A stretch of DNA of 5,547 nt from Deltaproteobacteria bacterium (GCA_017861215.1 JAGFXN010000120.1:1-5547); one strand, 5' to 3'. Positions 1 to 5,547 are shown, counted from the stretch's first letter. A program made the numbers and translations. The notes: generated by a model not told the origin, from the letters alone.

Positions 1-129
1 GGCTACAGCAGCGATGCGGACACCAGAACGGTGGATACCCATATTACCCGTCTGCGCAGCAAGCTCGGCGAAGCCGGCGAGATGATCCGCACCGTCCGCG
101 GCTATGGCTATAAACTGGAGCTGCTATGA
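1..129 (+). CDS. phoB: PhoB-type response regulator, C-terminal end (partial at the left edge)
   Basis: Frame 1 is open from the window edge and gives the last 42 residues of a protein ending in TGA at 127-129. These residues match the end of the OmpR/PhoB winged-helix DNA-binding domain. The stretch RTVDTHITRLRSKLGE is the recognition helix, and IRTVRGYGYKL is the beta-hairpin wing with the conserved RGxGY turn. In this family the domain binds tandem 11-bp-spaced half-sites and recruits sigma-70 RNA polymerase. The receiver domain and the start lie outside the window. The stop overlaps the start of the PhoR gene by 4 bp (ATGA), so the two are translationally coupled. The fold is certain. The name PhoB rests on the adjacent phoR and pst genes and on PHO-box-like sites downstream. 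Confidence 0.9.
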   Translation, partial: GYSSDADTRTVDTHITRLRSKLGEAGEMIRTVRGYGYKLELL

Positions 130-1901
130 GAATGTCATTCCGTGCCAAGCTGATGCTCTCCTACCTGGCGCTGCTGCTGGTAATGAGCGCGGCAATCTAC
201 CTGTACCTCAACCACTCCCTGCATAAATCCATAGTCAGCTCGCTGCAGGAAAATCTGACCAATGCGGCCCGCTTGACAGCCGTCATGGCAGACCATAACC
301 CCGGCCGTCTCAGCGCGGAGGCGCCGGCGCTTGCCGCCGCGGCAGGTAGGGCGCTGTCCGCCAGGGTGACGCTCATCAACCCGCAGGGCATCGTTACCGG
401 CGATTCCGAGGTGGCCCCGGACAAGCTCGGCGAACTGGAAAACCATCTTGACCGGCCGGAAGTCAAGGATGCGCTGCAGCAAGGCCGGGGAGCGGCAATC
501 CGCTATTCGGCGACGCTGCGCACCGATATGTTGTACGTTGCCGTGCCGCTGGTCGTCAACAAGGTCAACGAAGGGGTCGTCCGCCTGGCGCTGCCGCTCG
601 CTGCCGTTGACAAGGCGCTGGCAAGGATGCACACCATGCTCGGCATCGGCCTGCTGATCGCCTTCATTCTCGCTCTCATCTTTTCCGACATTCTGGCGCG
701 CCTTACTTCACGGCCGTTGCGCCAGGTGGCTGCCATAGCCGCCGCTATCAGCGAGGGGGATTTCCGCCGGCGTCTGCCGGCAGTATGGCACGATGAACTC
801 GGCGACCTTGCCAGGATCATGAATGAGATGGCTGCCAGGCTGGAAGCGCAGCTGACAACTCTCTCCCGCGAGAAGAGCCGTCTTGATGCCATCCTCAAAG
901 GAATGGGCGAGGGGTTGATGGTAACCGATGCCGACGGTGCCATCAGTCTGGTCAATCCGGCTTTCTGCCTCCTGTTCGGGGTGAGCGACACTGTTATCGG
1001 TGCGCCGCTCAGCCATATCTCCCGCCATCCGGCGCTGCATGATTCCTACAGTAAGGTGCGGCAGAGCGGCAGCGAACTGCAGGAGGAGATGACGCTGCAG
1101 GTTTCCGGGGAAAAGGTGCTGCTGACCCACTGGGTGCCGCTCACGGCAGAAAGCGGTTCGGGCGGAGTCGTAGCTGTCTTCCATGACATCAGCGACCTGA
1201 AGCGTCTGGAGAATATCCGCAAGGATTTCGTCGCCAATGTCTCCCACGAACTGCGCACACCGGTAACCGTCATCAAGGGGTATGCCGAGACCCTGCTTGA
1301 CGGGCTGATCAAGGAGAATCCGGAGCAGGCGGCCCGCTTTGTCGCCATCATCCACGATCACAGCGAGCGGCTGACAGCTCTGCTGGCCGATCTGCTCAGC
1401 CTTTCCGAGCTTGAGTCAGCCGGGTTTTCGCTGCAGCTGCAGCCGATCCCGCTGGAGTCCTCGCTGCGCCGGGCCTTCACCCTGGTGGCAGAGAGTGCCG
1501 CTGCCAAGGGAATTACCGTCACCCCGCCGCCGGCGCCGCTGTTGCCGGTCATGGCGGATCAGGGCCGGCTTGAACAGGTTCTGGTCAACCTGCTCGACAA
1601 TGCGGTGAAGTACACACCGGCCGGCGGCCTGGTGGCGATTCTGGTCAGCGAAGAGGATGGCTGTCTGCGGATCGCCGTGCAGGACAGCGGTACGGGGGTT
1701 CCGGCGGAGAGCATTCCGCGGCTGTTCGAACGCTTCTACCGGGTGGATGCCGGCCGCAGTCGCGACGAAGGGGGTACCGGGCTCGGCCTTGCCATCGTCA
1801 AGCATATAGTCCAGCTGCATGGCGGCACGGTCAGGGCGGAGAACAACCGCGACAGCCGGGGGGCGACCTTCAGCTGTACCCTGAAAAAAGCAGTCGGCTG
1901 A
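126..1901 (+). CDS. phoR: Phosphate regulon sensor histidine kinase PhoR, with a large periplasmic domain
   Basis: This 591-residue inner-membrane sensor kinase is expected to phosphorylate the adjacent PhoB when phosphate is scarce. Domains in order: TM1 (about 9-28), an extracytoplasmic domain (about 30-168), TM2 (about 170-190), HAMP (about 190-242), PAS (about 252-355), HisKA with the phospho-acceptor His374 in NVSHELRTP, and a HATPase domain. The HATPase shows the N box NLLDNAVKYT (488-497), G1 box DSGTG (520-524), F box RLFERFYR (532-539) and G2 box GGTGLGLAI (549-557). All catalytic boxes are intact. The start at 126 follows GGAG (117-120) at a 5-nt gap and overlaps the phoB stop; an in-frame ATG at 132 is less well spaced. 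Enterobacterial PhoR is about 430 residues and lacks a sizeable periplasmic domain, so this layout is closer to Bacillus PhoR. Other PAS/HAMP kinases share the architecture; context decides the name. Confidence 0.93.
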   Translation: MRMSFRAKLMLSYLALLLVMSAAIYLYLNHSLHKSIVSSLQENLTNAARLTAVMADHNPGRLSAEAPALAAAAGRALSARVTLINPQGIVTGDSEVAPDKLGELENHLDRPEVKDALQQGRGAAIRYSATLRTDMLYVAVPLVVNKVNEGVVRLALPLAAVDKALARMHTMLGIGLLIAFILALIFSDILARLTSRPLRQVAAIAAAISEGDFRRRLPAVWHDELGDLARIMNEMAARLEAQLTTLSREKSRLDAILKGMGEGLMVTDADGAISLVNPAFCLLFGVSDTVIGAPLSHISRHPALHDSYSKVRQSGSELQEEMTLQVSGEKVLLTHWVPLTAESGSGGVVAVFHDISDLKRLENIRKDFVANVSHELRTPVTVIKGYAETLLDGLIKENPEQAARFVAIIHDHSERLTALLADLLSLSELESAGFSLQLQPIPLESSLRRAFTLVAESAAAKGITVTPPPAPLLPVMADQGRLEQVLVNLLDNAVKYTPAGGLVAILVSEEDGCLRIAVQDSGTGVPAESIPRLFERFYRVDAGRSRDEGGTGLGLAIVKHIVQLHGGTVRAENNRDSRGATFSCTLKKAVG

Positions 1902-1931
1902 TTTTTCTCAGCTGTTCAATACGCAGGATCA

Positions 1932-1970
1932 AACAGGCACGGGGCTTCAGGCTTCGTGCCTGTTCTTTTT
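1932..1970 (+). terminator. Intrinsic terminator after phoBR
   Basis: A perfect 10-bp stem pairs AACAGGCACG (1932-1941) with CGTGCCTGTT (1955-1964). It can extend inward by two G-U pairs and one G-C pair, leaving a 7-nt loop. CTTTTT (1965-1970) follows at once. It lies 30 bp after the phoR stop and should end phoBR transcription before the Pho-inducible genes. Confidence 0.9.
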
Positions 1971-2016
1971 CCAGAACCGGCTCCGCAACGCTCTTATTTG
2001 CATGAAATTTTACTGA

Positions 2017-2050
2017 ACGTAACAGCGCTGCAACATCAGCAGGCTACGAT
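2017..2050 (+). promoter_or_regulatory. PHO box and -10 element for the small-protein/psiE unit
   Basis: Two 7-bp half-sites, ACGTAAC (2017-2023) and CTGCAAC (2028-2034), are separated by the 4-bp spacer AGCG. This is the 7-4-7 layout of PhoB sites (E. coli half-site consensus CTGTCAT or CTGTAAC-like). The 18-mer matches the core of the pstS site (2796-2813) at 15 of 18 positions. A -10-like TACGAT lies at 2045-2050, exactly 10 bp after the box, as expected when PhoB replaces a -35 element. No good -35 is visible, which fits activator dependence. The predicted leader to the ATG at 2085 is about 28 nt. Confidence 0.75.
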
Positions 2051-2084
2051 CTCTCCTAACTAAAAGTGAAAAGGAGAAGCGATT

Positions 2085-2279
2085 ATGACACTGAGAGATG
2101 GAAATTACTATGTATGGCACTGTGAGTGGTGCGACAGCACCAATTACACCGTATGGACACGGCTGGCGACCGAGGGGCTGGCATGCGGCGCCTGTCATCA
2201 CCAGGCAGGAGCGTCTGCCGATGAATATCCGGTATTCATGCCGGCACACCTGGCTATAGAAGCCGGCGTCTATGCTTAA
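2085..2279 (+). CDS. Small CxxC/CxxC protein, putative zinc-ribbon-like, Pho-regulated
   Basis: I do not recognise this 64-residue protein as a named family. It has two cysteine pairs, C13-x2-C16 (in HCEWC) and C34-x2-C37 (in CGACHH), 17 residues apart, plus His12, His38 and His39. That spacing suits a treble-clef or zinc-ribbon-like metal site; metal binding is inferred. There is no signal peptide or membrane segment, so it is probably cytoplasmic. Aromatic residues are frequent (YYVWHCEW). The start at 2085 follows a good Shine-Dalgarno AAGGAG (2071-2076) with an 8-nt gap, and a PHO box with a -10 lies upstream. psiE begins 54 bp after its stop with no terminator between, so the two are probably co-transcribed. 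The gene is likely real given its RBS, promoter and cysteine pattern. A structural, regulatory or metal-handling role in phosphate starvation is possible but unproven. Confidence 0.75.
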   Translation: MTLRDGNYYVWHCEWCDSTNYTVWTRLATEGLACGACHHQAGASADEYPVFMPAHLAIEAGVYA

Positions 2280-2323
2280 CTGCGGCAACGGGCAGAGTGT
2301 ATCCTCTGTAGATGCACTGCTCC

Positions 2324-2330
2324 GGGAGGG
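2324..2330 (+). promoter_or_regulatory. Ribosome binding site of psiE
   Basis: GGGAGGG lies 3 nt before the ATG at 2334 (the GGAGG core ends 4 nt before it). The gap is short but the sequence is strong, and it fixes the psiE start. No PHO-like site is seen in the 54-bp gap after the small gene, so psiE seems to depend on the upstream promoter. Confidence 0.6.
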
Positions 2331-2333
2331 TTT

Positions 2334-2771
2334 ATGTTCAATGCAGACATTGTCGATCTGAAGATTTCTCGGTTTTTCGAGACTTCAGCGCGGGTACTGC
2401 TGTCATTTCTTATCATGGCCATCTTCTGCGCCATCCTGGCAGGGATCGGCTATACCTTCTATGACTTGAGACTCGTTTTGCGGCTGGAGTTCCATTATTT
2501 TTTCAAGACGATCATTGTTGACATGCTGACCGTGCTGGCAATGGTGGAAGTGCTGCGTACCGCTCTGGCCTATTTTACCGTAGGACGGGTCAAGGTTACC
2601 TACATTATCGATACGGTGATTGTTACCGTTCTGACAGAAGTGATGGCTTTCTGGTACCGGGAGATGGAATGGGAGCAGATTGCCATGGTGATAGCCCTTG
2701 TATTATCGCTGGCAGGTGTCAGAATTATTGCAGTGCGCTTTTCACCGCGGCGGATTCGCGAGGAATTGTGA
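2334..2771 (+). CDS. psiE: PsiE-family phosphate-starvation-inducible membrane protein
   Basis: This 145-residue, very hydrophobic protein has four predicted transmembrane segments, at about 19-42, 57-81, 88-108 and 114-135. A short basic tail (RFSPRRIREEL) probably faces the cytoplasm. Its length and layout match the PsiE family (E. coli PsiE is 136 residues), including the MVEVLRTALAYF segment at 70-81 that resembles the family core. Where E. coli PsiE, as I recall it, has an arginine in the third segment (AIVR), this protein reads VLTE, so it may be a divergent branch. PsiE has no established biochemical function; in E. coli the gene is under PhoB and CRP control. Here it sits between phoR and pstS, probably co-transcribed with the preceding small gene, which supports the Pho link. 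Its stop lies 2 bp before the pstS promoter array. Confidence 0.78.
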   Translation: MFNADIVDLKISRFFETSARVLLSFLIMAIFCAILAGIGYTFYDLRLVLRLEFHYFFKTIIVDMLTVLAMVEVLRTALAYFTVGRVKVTYIIDTVIVTVLTEVMAFWYREMEWEQIAMVIALVLSLAGVRIIAVRFSPRRIREEL

Positions 2772-2773
2772 AG

Positions 2774-2829
2774 AATTGGCAGAACCTTGGCAGTTTCGTA
2801 ACAGAGCTGTAACGTTGCACTGTTACCAT
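2774..2829 (+). promoter_or_regulatory. pstS promoter: four-unit PHO-box array and -10
   Basis: Four consecutive units with an 11-bp period begin at 2774, 2785, 2796 and 2807. Their 7-bp half-sites are AATTGGC, CCTTGGC, TCGTAAC and CTGTAAC, each followed by a 4-bp spacer (AGAA, AGTT, AGAG, GTTG). The last two form a strong PHO box (2796-2813). The first two share TTGGCAG and look like an additional, more degenerate PhoB dimer site. TACCAT at 2824-2829 lies exactly 10 bp after the last half-site, the same geometry as the promoter at 2017-2050. GATAAT at 2833-2838 is a closer -10 match but is badly placed for the box. No -35 consensus is seen. Confidence 0.78.
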
Positions 2830-2859
2830 GCAGATAATGAAGAAGTCATTCAATCCGAC

Positions 2860-2864
2860 AGGAG
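2860..2864 (+). promoter_or_regulatory. Ribosome binding site of pstS
   Basis: AGGAG stands 9 nt before the ATG at 2874. It selects this start, which also puts a complete signal peptide at the N-terminus. Confidence 0.75.
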
Positions 2865-2873
2865 AAAAACAAG

Positions 2874-3890
2874 ATGCTCAGGAAAATATCCGCATTACTG
2901 GCCGCTGCCGTTTTCATGACGGCTGGCGTTGCTTCAGCCGAAATCCTCATCAACGGCGCCGGCGCCACCTTTCCCTACCCGCTGTACTCAAAATGGTTCA
3001 GCGAATACGCTAAAATTGATACCAGCGTCAAGTTCAACTACCAGTCGATCGGCAGCGGCGGCGGCATCAAGCAGATCACCGCCCAGACCGTAGATTTCGG
3101 CGCATCGGACAAGTTTCTCAGTGACGAAGAACTGAAGGCCGCCCCCGGCAAGCTGCTCCATATCCCGACGGTGATGGGGGCGGTTGTGGTGACGTACAAC
3201 ATTCCGGGTGTTGCCAAAGGGTTGAAGCTTAACTCGGAAGACGTGGCCAACATCTTTCTCGGCAAGATCACCAAGTGGAACGACAAGCGGATCGTCGACG
3301 ACAACCCGGGCGTAAATCTTCCCGACAAGGCGATTATCGTTGTCCACCGCTCCGACGGCAGCGGCACCACCAGCATCTTCACCGACTACCTTTCCGGCGT
3401 GAACAGCGACTGGGCCAAGAAGGTCGGCAAGGGCGCCTCGGTAAAGTGGCCGGTCGGCCTCGGCGGCAAGGGTAACGAGGGCGTGGCCGGCCAGATCAAG
3501 ACCACCCAGTACACCATCGGCTATGTGGAGCTGGCCTACGCTTTCGAGAACAAGCTCCCCTACGCTACCTTGAAAAACAAGGCCGGCAGCTGGGTCGAGC
3601 CGTCCATCCAGACCACCAGCGCCGCTGCGGCCGCCGCCATCAAGAATATGCCGGCCGACTACCGGATCTCCCTGGTGAACCAGCCGGCAAAAGACGCCTA
3701 CCCGGTCGTCGGCTTCACCTGGCTGCTTGTCTACCAGGACCAGAAGGACAAGGTCAAGGGTAAAAAGATGGTCGAGTTTTTGACCTGGAGTCTCCACAAA
3801 GGGCAGAAGATGGCTGCTCCCATGCTCTACGCACCGCTGCCGGAGAGCGTCGTGAAAATGGTTGAAAAAACCATCAAGACCATCAACTAA
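2874..3890 (+). CDS. pstS: Periplasmic phosphate-binding protein PstS
   Basis: This 338-residue protein binds inorganic phosphate in the periplasm and delivers it to the PstCAB transporter. Residues 1-22 form a Sec signal peptide with a probable cleavage site after ASA (A22/E23). There is no cysteine anywhere, so it is a soluble protein and not a lipoprotein. The family motifs are intact: GAGATFPYP (28-36), the serine/glycine loop SIGSGGG (58-64), DFGASD (74-79), HRSDGSGTT (158-166) and KWPVGLGGKGNEG (191-203). By comparison with E. coli PstS, the phosphate ligands should be Thr32, Phe33, Ser61, Asp79, Arg159, Asp161, Ser163, Gly164 and Thr165. Length is close to the E. coli precursor (346). 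Codon choice is strongly biased to C-ending codons, fitting high expression. A multi-unit PHO array lies upstream and a strong terminator directly downstream. Confidence 0.97.
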   Translation: MLRKISALLAAAVFMTAGVASAEILINGAGATFPYPLYSKWFSEYAKIDTSVKFNYQSIGSGGGIKQITAQTVDFGASDKFLSDEELKAAPGKLLHIPTVMGAVVVTYNIPGVAKGLKLNSEDVANIFLGKITKWNDKRIVDDNPGVNLPDKAIIVVHRSDGSGTTSIFTDYLSGVNSDWAKKVGKGASVKWPVGLGGKGNEGVAGQIKTTQYTIGYVELAYAFENKLPYATLKNKAGSWVEPSIQTTSAAAAAAIKNMPADYRISLVNQPAKDAYPVVGFTWLLVYQDQKDKVKGKKMVEFLTWSLHKGQKMAAPMLYAPLPESVVKMVEKTIKTIN

Positions 3891-3912
3891 AGAGCGGTTC
3901 TTTCTTTGCAGC

Positions 3913-3945
3913 AACCCGGACAGCTTCCCCTGTCCGGGTTTTTTT
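3913..3945 (+). terminator. Terminator or attenuator between pstS and pstC
   Basis: A perfect 11-bp stem pairs AACCCGGACAG (3913-3923) with CTGTCCGGGTT (3930-3940) around a 6-nt loop. The run of seven T residues at 3939-3945 starts inside the stem. It begins 22 bp after the pstS stop. Because pstCA depend on the same regulation, partial readthrough is likely, giving more pstS than pstC mRNA; the hairpin may also protect the pstS transcript from 3' exonucleases. Confidence 0.92.
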
Positions 3946-3960
3946 GGCACTTGCAGTGAA

Positions 3961-3978
3961 GTGTTACAGTAATGCAAC
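3961..3978 (+). promoter_or_regulatory. Possible weak PHO box upstream of pstC
   Basis: GTGTTAC (3961-3967), spacer AGTA, then ATGCAAC (3972-3978) keeps the 7-4-7 layout and matches the site at 2017-2034 at 12 of 18 positions. No convincing -10 lies at the expected distance; TATGCC at 3988 is poor. Part of the site is also a small palindrome (TTAC-A-GTAA, 3964-3972), so the resemblance may be chance. Confidence 0.3.
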
Positions 3979-4007
3979 AGCAGAGACTATGCCTTGGGAA
4001 AGACACC

Positions 4008-4967
4008 ATGCCCCACGTGACCTTTAAAACAGATACAGAGCCCTTTCCGGGCGCAGCCGGTGACAGGAGATTCAAAAGGCTGACCGGGTTCTTTGCCTTG
4101 TCGATTCTGATCATTCTCGGCATCATGATCTTCCAGATGACCCGTGAAAGCCTACCTTCCATAACAAAATTCGGCTTTCATTTTCTCACCGGCAGCAACT
4201 GGGATGCAGTTCAGGAAGATTTTGCTTCACTGCCGTATCTGTACGGTTCGGTAGTCTCCGCGGTGCTCGCCATCCTCCTGGCAACCCCGCTGAGCGTGGC
4301 TACGGCGCTGTTCATTACCGAAATCGCCCATCACAAAGTCGGCAGCATGGTCGCTTCGCTGGTAGAACTCCTGGCAGCAATTCCCAGTGTCATCTATGGC
4401 CTCTGGGGGGTGCTGGTCATGGCTCCCTGGCTGCAGCGCACCGTACAACCCTGGCTTATCGACCACTTCGGCTTTCTCCCCTTCTTCAGCGGCGCTCCCT
4501 ACGGCGTCAGCATGATGGCGGGAGTGCTGATCCTGGCGGTGATGATCATCCCGATCATTACCGCCATCAGCCGCGAGGTGCTGCTGGCAGTGCCGCAAAG
4601 CCAGCGGGAAGCGGCCATTGCCTTAGGGGCCACCCGCTGGGAGATGATTCGCATCGCCGTCCTTCCCTACGGTCGTTCCGGAATTCTCGGGGCCGTCATT
4701 CTCGGACTGGGCCGGGCAATCGGCGAAACCATGGCGGTCACCATGGTGATCGGCAACGCCCCGCAGATCTCCCTGTCGCTCCTCTCTCCGGCCTATACCA
4801 TGCCGAGCGTCATCGCCAACGAATTTGCCGAAACGACCAGCAAGCTCCACTCTTCGGCTCTGATGGAGATTGGTCTGATCCTGCTGGTTGTGACCCTGAT
4901 CGTCAACGTCATTGCCCGGTTCCTTGTCTGGAGTGTCACCAAAGGTCAGACGAAGGAGGTCGTCTAG
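4008..4967 (+). CDS. pstC: Phosphate ABC transporter permease PstC
   Basis: With the start at 4008 this is a 319-residue inner-membrane permease, the same length as E. coli PstC. It pairs with PstA to form the phosphate channel driven by PstB. Predicted transmembrane segments (319 numbering) are about 27-44, 81-103, 113-138, 166-186, 225-248 and 284-308. The cytoplasmic EAA loop that contacts the ATPase reads QREAAIALGATRWE, with E201 and G207. Other PstC signatures are VELLAAIPSVIYGLWG, LGLGRAIGETMAVTMVIGN and ANEFAE. An in-frame ATG at 3972 would add 12 residues but has no Shine-Dalgarno and overlaps the possible PHO site. The 4008 start has a modest GGGAAAG (3996-4002) 5 nt upstream. The stop abuts the pstA start with no gap. 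Confidence 0.95.
   Translation: MPHVTFKTDTEPFPGAAGDRRFKRLTGFFALSILIILGIMIFQMTRESLPSITKFGFHFLTGSNWDAVQEDFASLPYLYGSVVSAVLAILLATPLSVATALFITEIAHHKVGSMVASLVELLAAIPSVIYGLWGVLVMAPWLQRTVQPWLIDHFGFLPFFSGAPYGVSMMAGVLILAVMIIPIITAISREVLLAVPQSQREAAIALGATRWEMIRIAVLPYGRSGILGAVILGLGRAIGETMAVTMVIGNAPQISLSLLSPAYTMPSVIANEFAETTSKLHSSALMEIGLILLVVTLIVNVIARFLVWSVTKGQTKEVV
4953..4960 (+). promoter_or_regulatory. Consensus Shine-Dalgarno of pstA inside the pstC 3' end
   Basis: AAGGAGGT is a full anti-16S match lying in the last codons of pstC, 7 nt before the pstA ATG. It fixes the start and should give strong, coupled translation of pstA. Confidence 0.8.
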
Positions 4968-5547
4968 ATGAAATCCCTTTCCCGGCGTCATCTCCACAAT
5001 GGTATGGTAATCGGCAGTATGGTCCTGGCGACCCTGGCGGTATTGACGCCGCTCGGGCTCATTTTTATCCATATCGTGAAGATGGGACTGAGCTCGCTCT
5101 CCCTGGATTTTTTCACCCAGATTCCCAAGCCGACCGGTGAAAGCGGCGGCGGCATGGCCAACGGTCTCTTTGGCTCGGCGCTGTTGATCTTCCTTTCGTC
5201 CTGCCTCGGCCTTCCGGTCGGCGTGTTGGGTGCCGTTTACCTGACGGAGTTCGGCGGCAACCGCCTGGCGACCGCCATCCGCTTCAGCGCCGACGTCCTT
5301 GCCGGCATCCCCTCCATCATTACCGGCATGATTGCCTACAGTCTGATTGTCGTACCGATGAAGGGATTTTCCGCCCTGGCCGGCGCTTTTGCCCTGGCGC
5401 TGATCATGATCCCGATCGTCCTGCGTACTACCGAAGAGCAGTTGAAGATGGTACCCGGAACCCTGCGGGAGGCCTCACTGGCACTTGGCGTCCCGTTGTG
5501 GCGCACCAGCCTGAAAGTGATGCTGAAAAGCGCCACCAAGGGGGTCG
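4968..5547 (+). CDS. pstA: Phosphate ABC transporter permease PstA (partial at the right edge)
   Basis: The frame opens at ATG 4968, one base after the pstC stop TAG (4965-4967), and stays open to the window edge, giving 193 residues of a protein that usually has about 280. It is the second permease subunit of the Pst transporter. Visible parts are TM1 (about 14-37), a periplasmic stretch with LDFFTQIPKP (47-56), GGMANGLFGSALLIF (61-75) leading into TM2, LTEFGGNRLA (92-101), the LAGIPSIITGMIAYSLIV segment (111-128), a further membrane segment (about 137-152), and the ATPase-contacting EAA loop TLREASLALGVPLWRT (165-180, with E168 and G174). No frameshift is seen. The missing end should carry the last membrane segments and be followed by pstB. 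Confidence 0.95.
   Translation, partial: MKSLSRRHLHNGMVIGSMVLATLAVLTPLGLIFIHIVKMGLSSLSLDFFTQIPKPTGESGGGMANGLFGSALLIFLSSCLGLPVGVLGAVYLTEFGGNRLATAIRFSADVLAGIPSIITGMIAYSLIVVPMKGFSALAGAFALALIMIPIVLRTTEEQLKMVPGTLREASLALGVPLWRTSLKVMLKSATKGV

Noticed and set aside
2184..2198. CGACH in the small protein as a c-type heme (CxxCH) motif
   Set aside because: The protein has no signal peptide for export, and the motif pairs naturally with the CEWC at residues 13-16 as a four-cysteine metal site. A cytochrome is unlikely.
2010..2288. 92-codon - strand frame over the small gene
   Set aside because: The + strand frame has a Shine-Dalgarno, a PHO-box promoter and paired cysteines; the antisense frame has no comparable support.
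2293..2308. Small hairpin CAGAG/CTCTG between the small gene and psiE
   Set aside because: The stem is only 5 bp and has no T-run, so it is not a terminator, and nothing supports a regulatory role.
2809..2826. Inverted repeat GTAAC ... GTTAC around the start of the pstS -10
   Set aside because: It is 5 bp with an 8-bp gap, and the left arm is part of the PHO half-site; more likely incidental than a separate operator.
2833..2838. GATAAT as the pstS -10 element
   Set aside because: It is a better consensus match than TACCAT but lies 19 bp after the PHO box; TACCAT has the same 10-bp gap as the other PHO promoter. It is not fully excluded.
2828..3013. Short + frame overlapping the start of pstS
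   Set aside because: It begins at the pstS -10 region without an RBS and overlaps the pstS signal peptide in another frame; its product is arginine-rich, as expected of a shadow frame.
3948..3963. Hairpin CACTT/AAGTG after the pstS terminator
   Set aside because: A 5-bp stem without a T-run is within chance expectation in an intergenic region.
2988..3977. Long open frame of 329 codons on the - strand across pstS
   Set aside because: It is antisense to an unmistakable pstS and follows from the strong C-ending codon bias there. The translation has no family motifs.

Overview
The window is a phosphate-starvation (Pho) locus read entirely on the + strand. In order it holds the 3' end of a PhoB-type response regulator, a complete PhoR sensor kinase, a 64-residue cysteine-paired small protein, a PsiE-family membrane protein, the periplasmic phosphate-binding protein PstS, the permease PstC, and the 5' two thirds of the permease PstA, which runs off the right edge. 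The DNA is moderately GC-rich. PstS has a cleavable signal peptide without a lipobox cysteine, so the host is a diderm (Gram-negative) bacterium. The gene set and protein style suggest a Geobacter-like deltaproteobacterium (Desulfuromonadia); that is an impression from memory, not a search result.

Region 1-1970: phoB and phoR overlap by 4 bp (ATGA) and end at a strong intrinsic terminator at 1932-1970, so the regulators form their own transcription unit. Region 1971-2771: a PhoB-binding (PHO) box at 2017-2034 with a -10-like hexamer 10 bp downstream precedes the small CxxC/CxxC protein and psiE, which probably form a two-gene Pho-regulated unit. Region 2772-3945: directly after the psiE stop lies a four-unit array with an 11-bp period, the PHO region of pstS. 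It is followed by pstS and another strong terminator hairpin. Region 3946-5547: pstC and pstA abut with no gap. They are reached by readthrough of the pstS terminator and/or by a weak PHO-like site at 3961-3978. pstB and phoU are expected beyond the right edge but are not seen.

Together: when phosphate is low, PhoR phosphorylates PhoB, which activates the PHO-box promoters. PstS captures phosphate in the periplasm and PstC/PstA carry it through the inner membrane, using ATP hydrolysed by PstB (outside the window). The terminator between pstS and pstC should keep the binding protein in excess over the permease. The least explained part is the small cysteine-paired protein and its pairing with psiE under a PHO box nearly identical to the core of the pstS one. 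No mobile elements, CRISPR arrays, tRNAs or rRNAs are seen, and no gene-free stretch exceeds 300 bases (the longest is 1902-2084).
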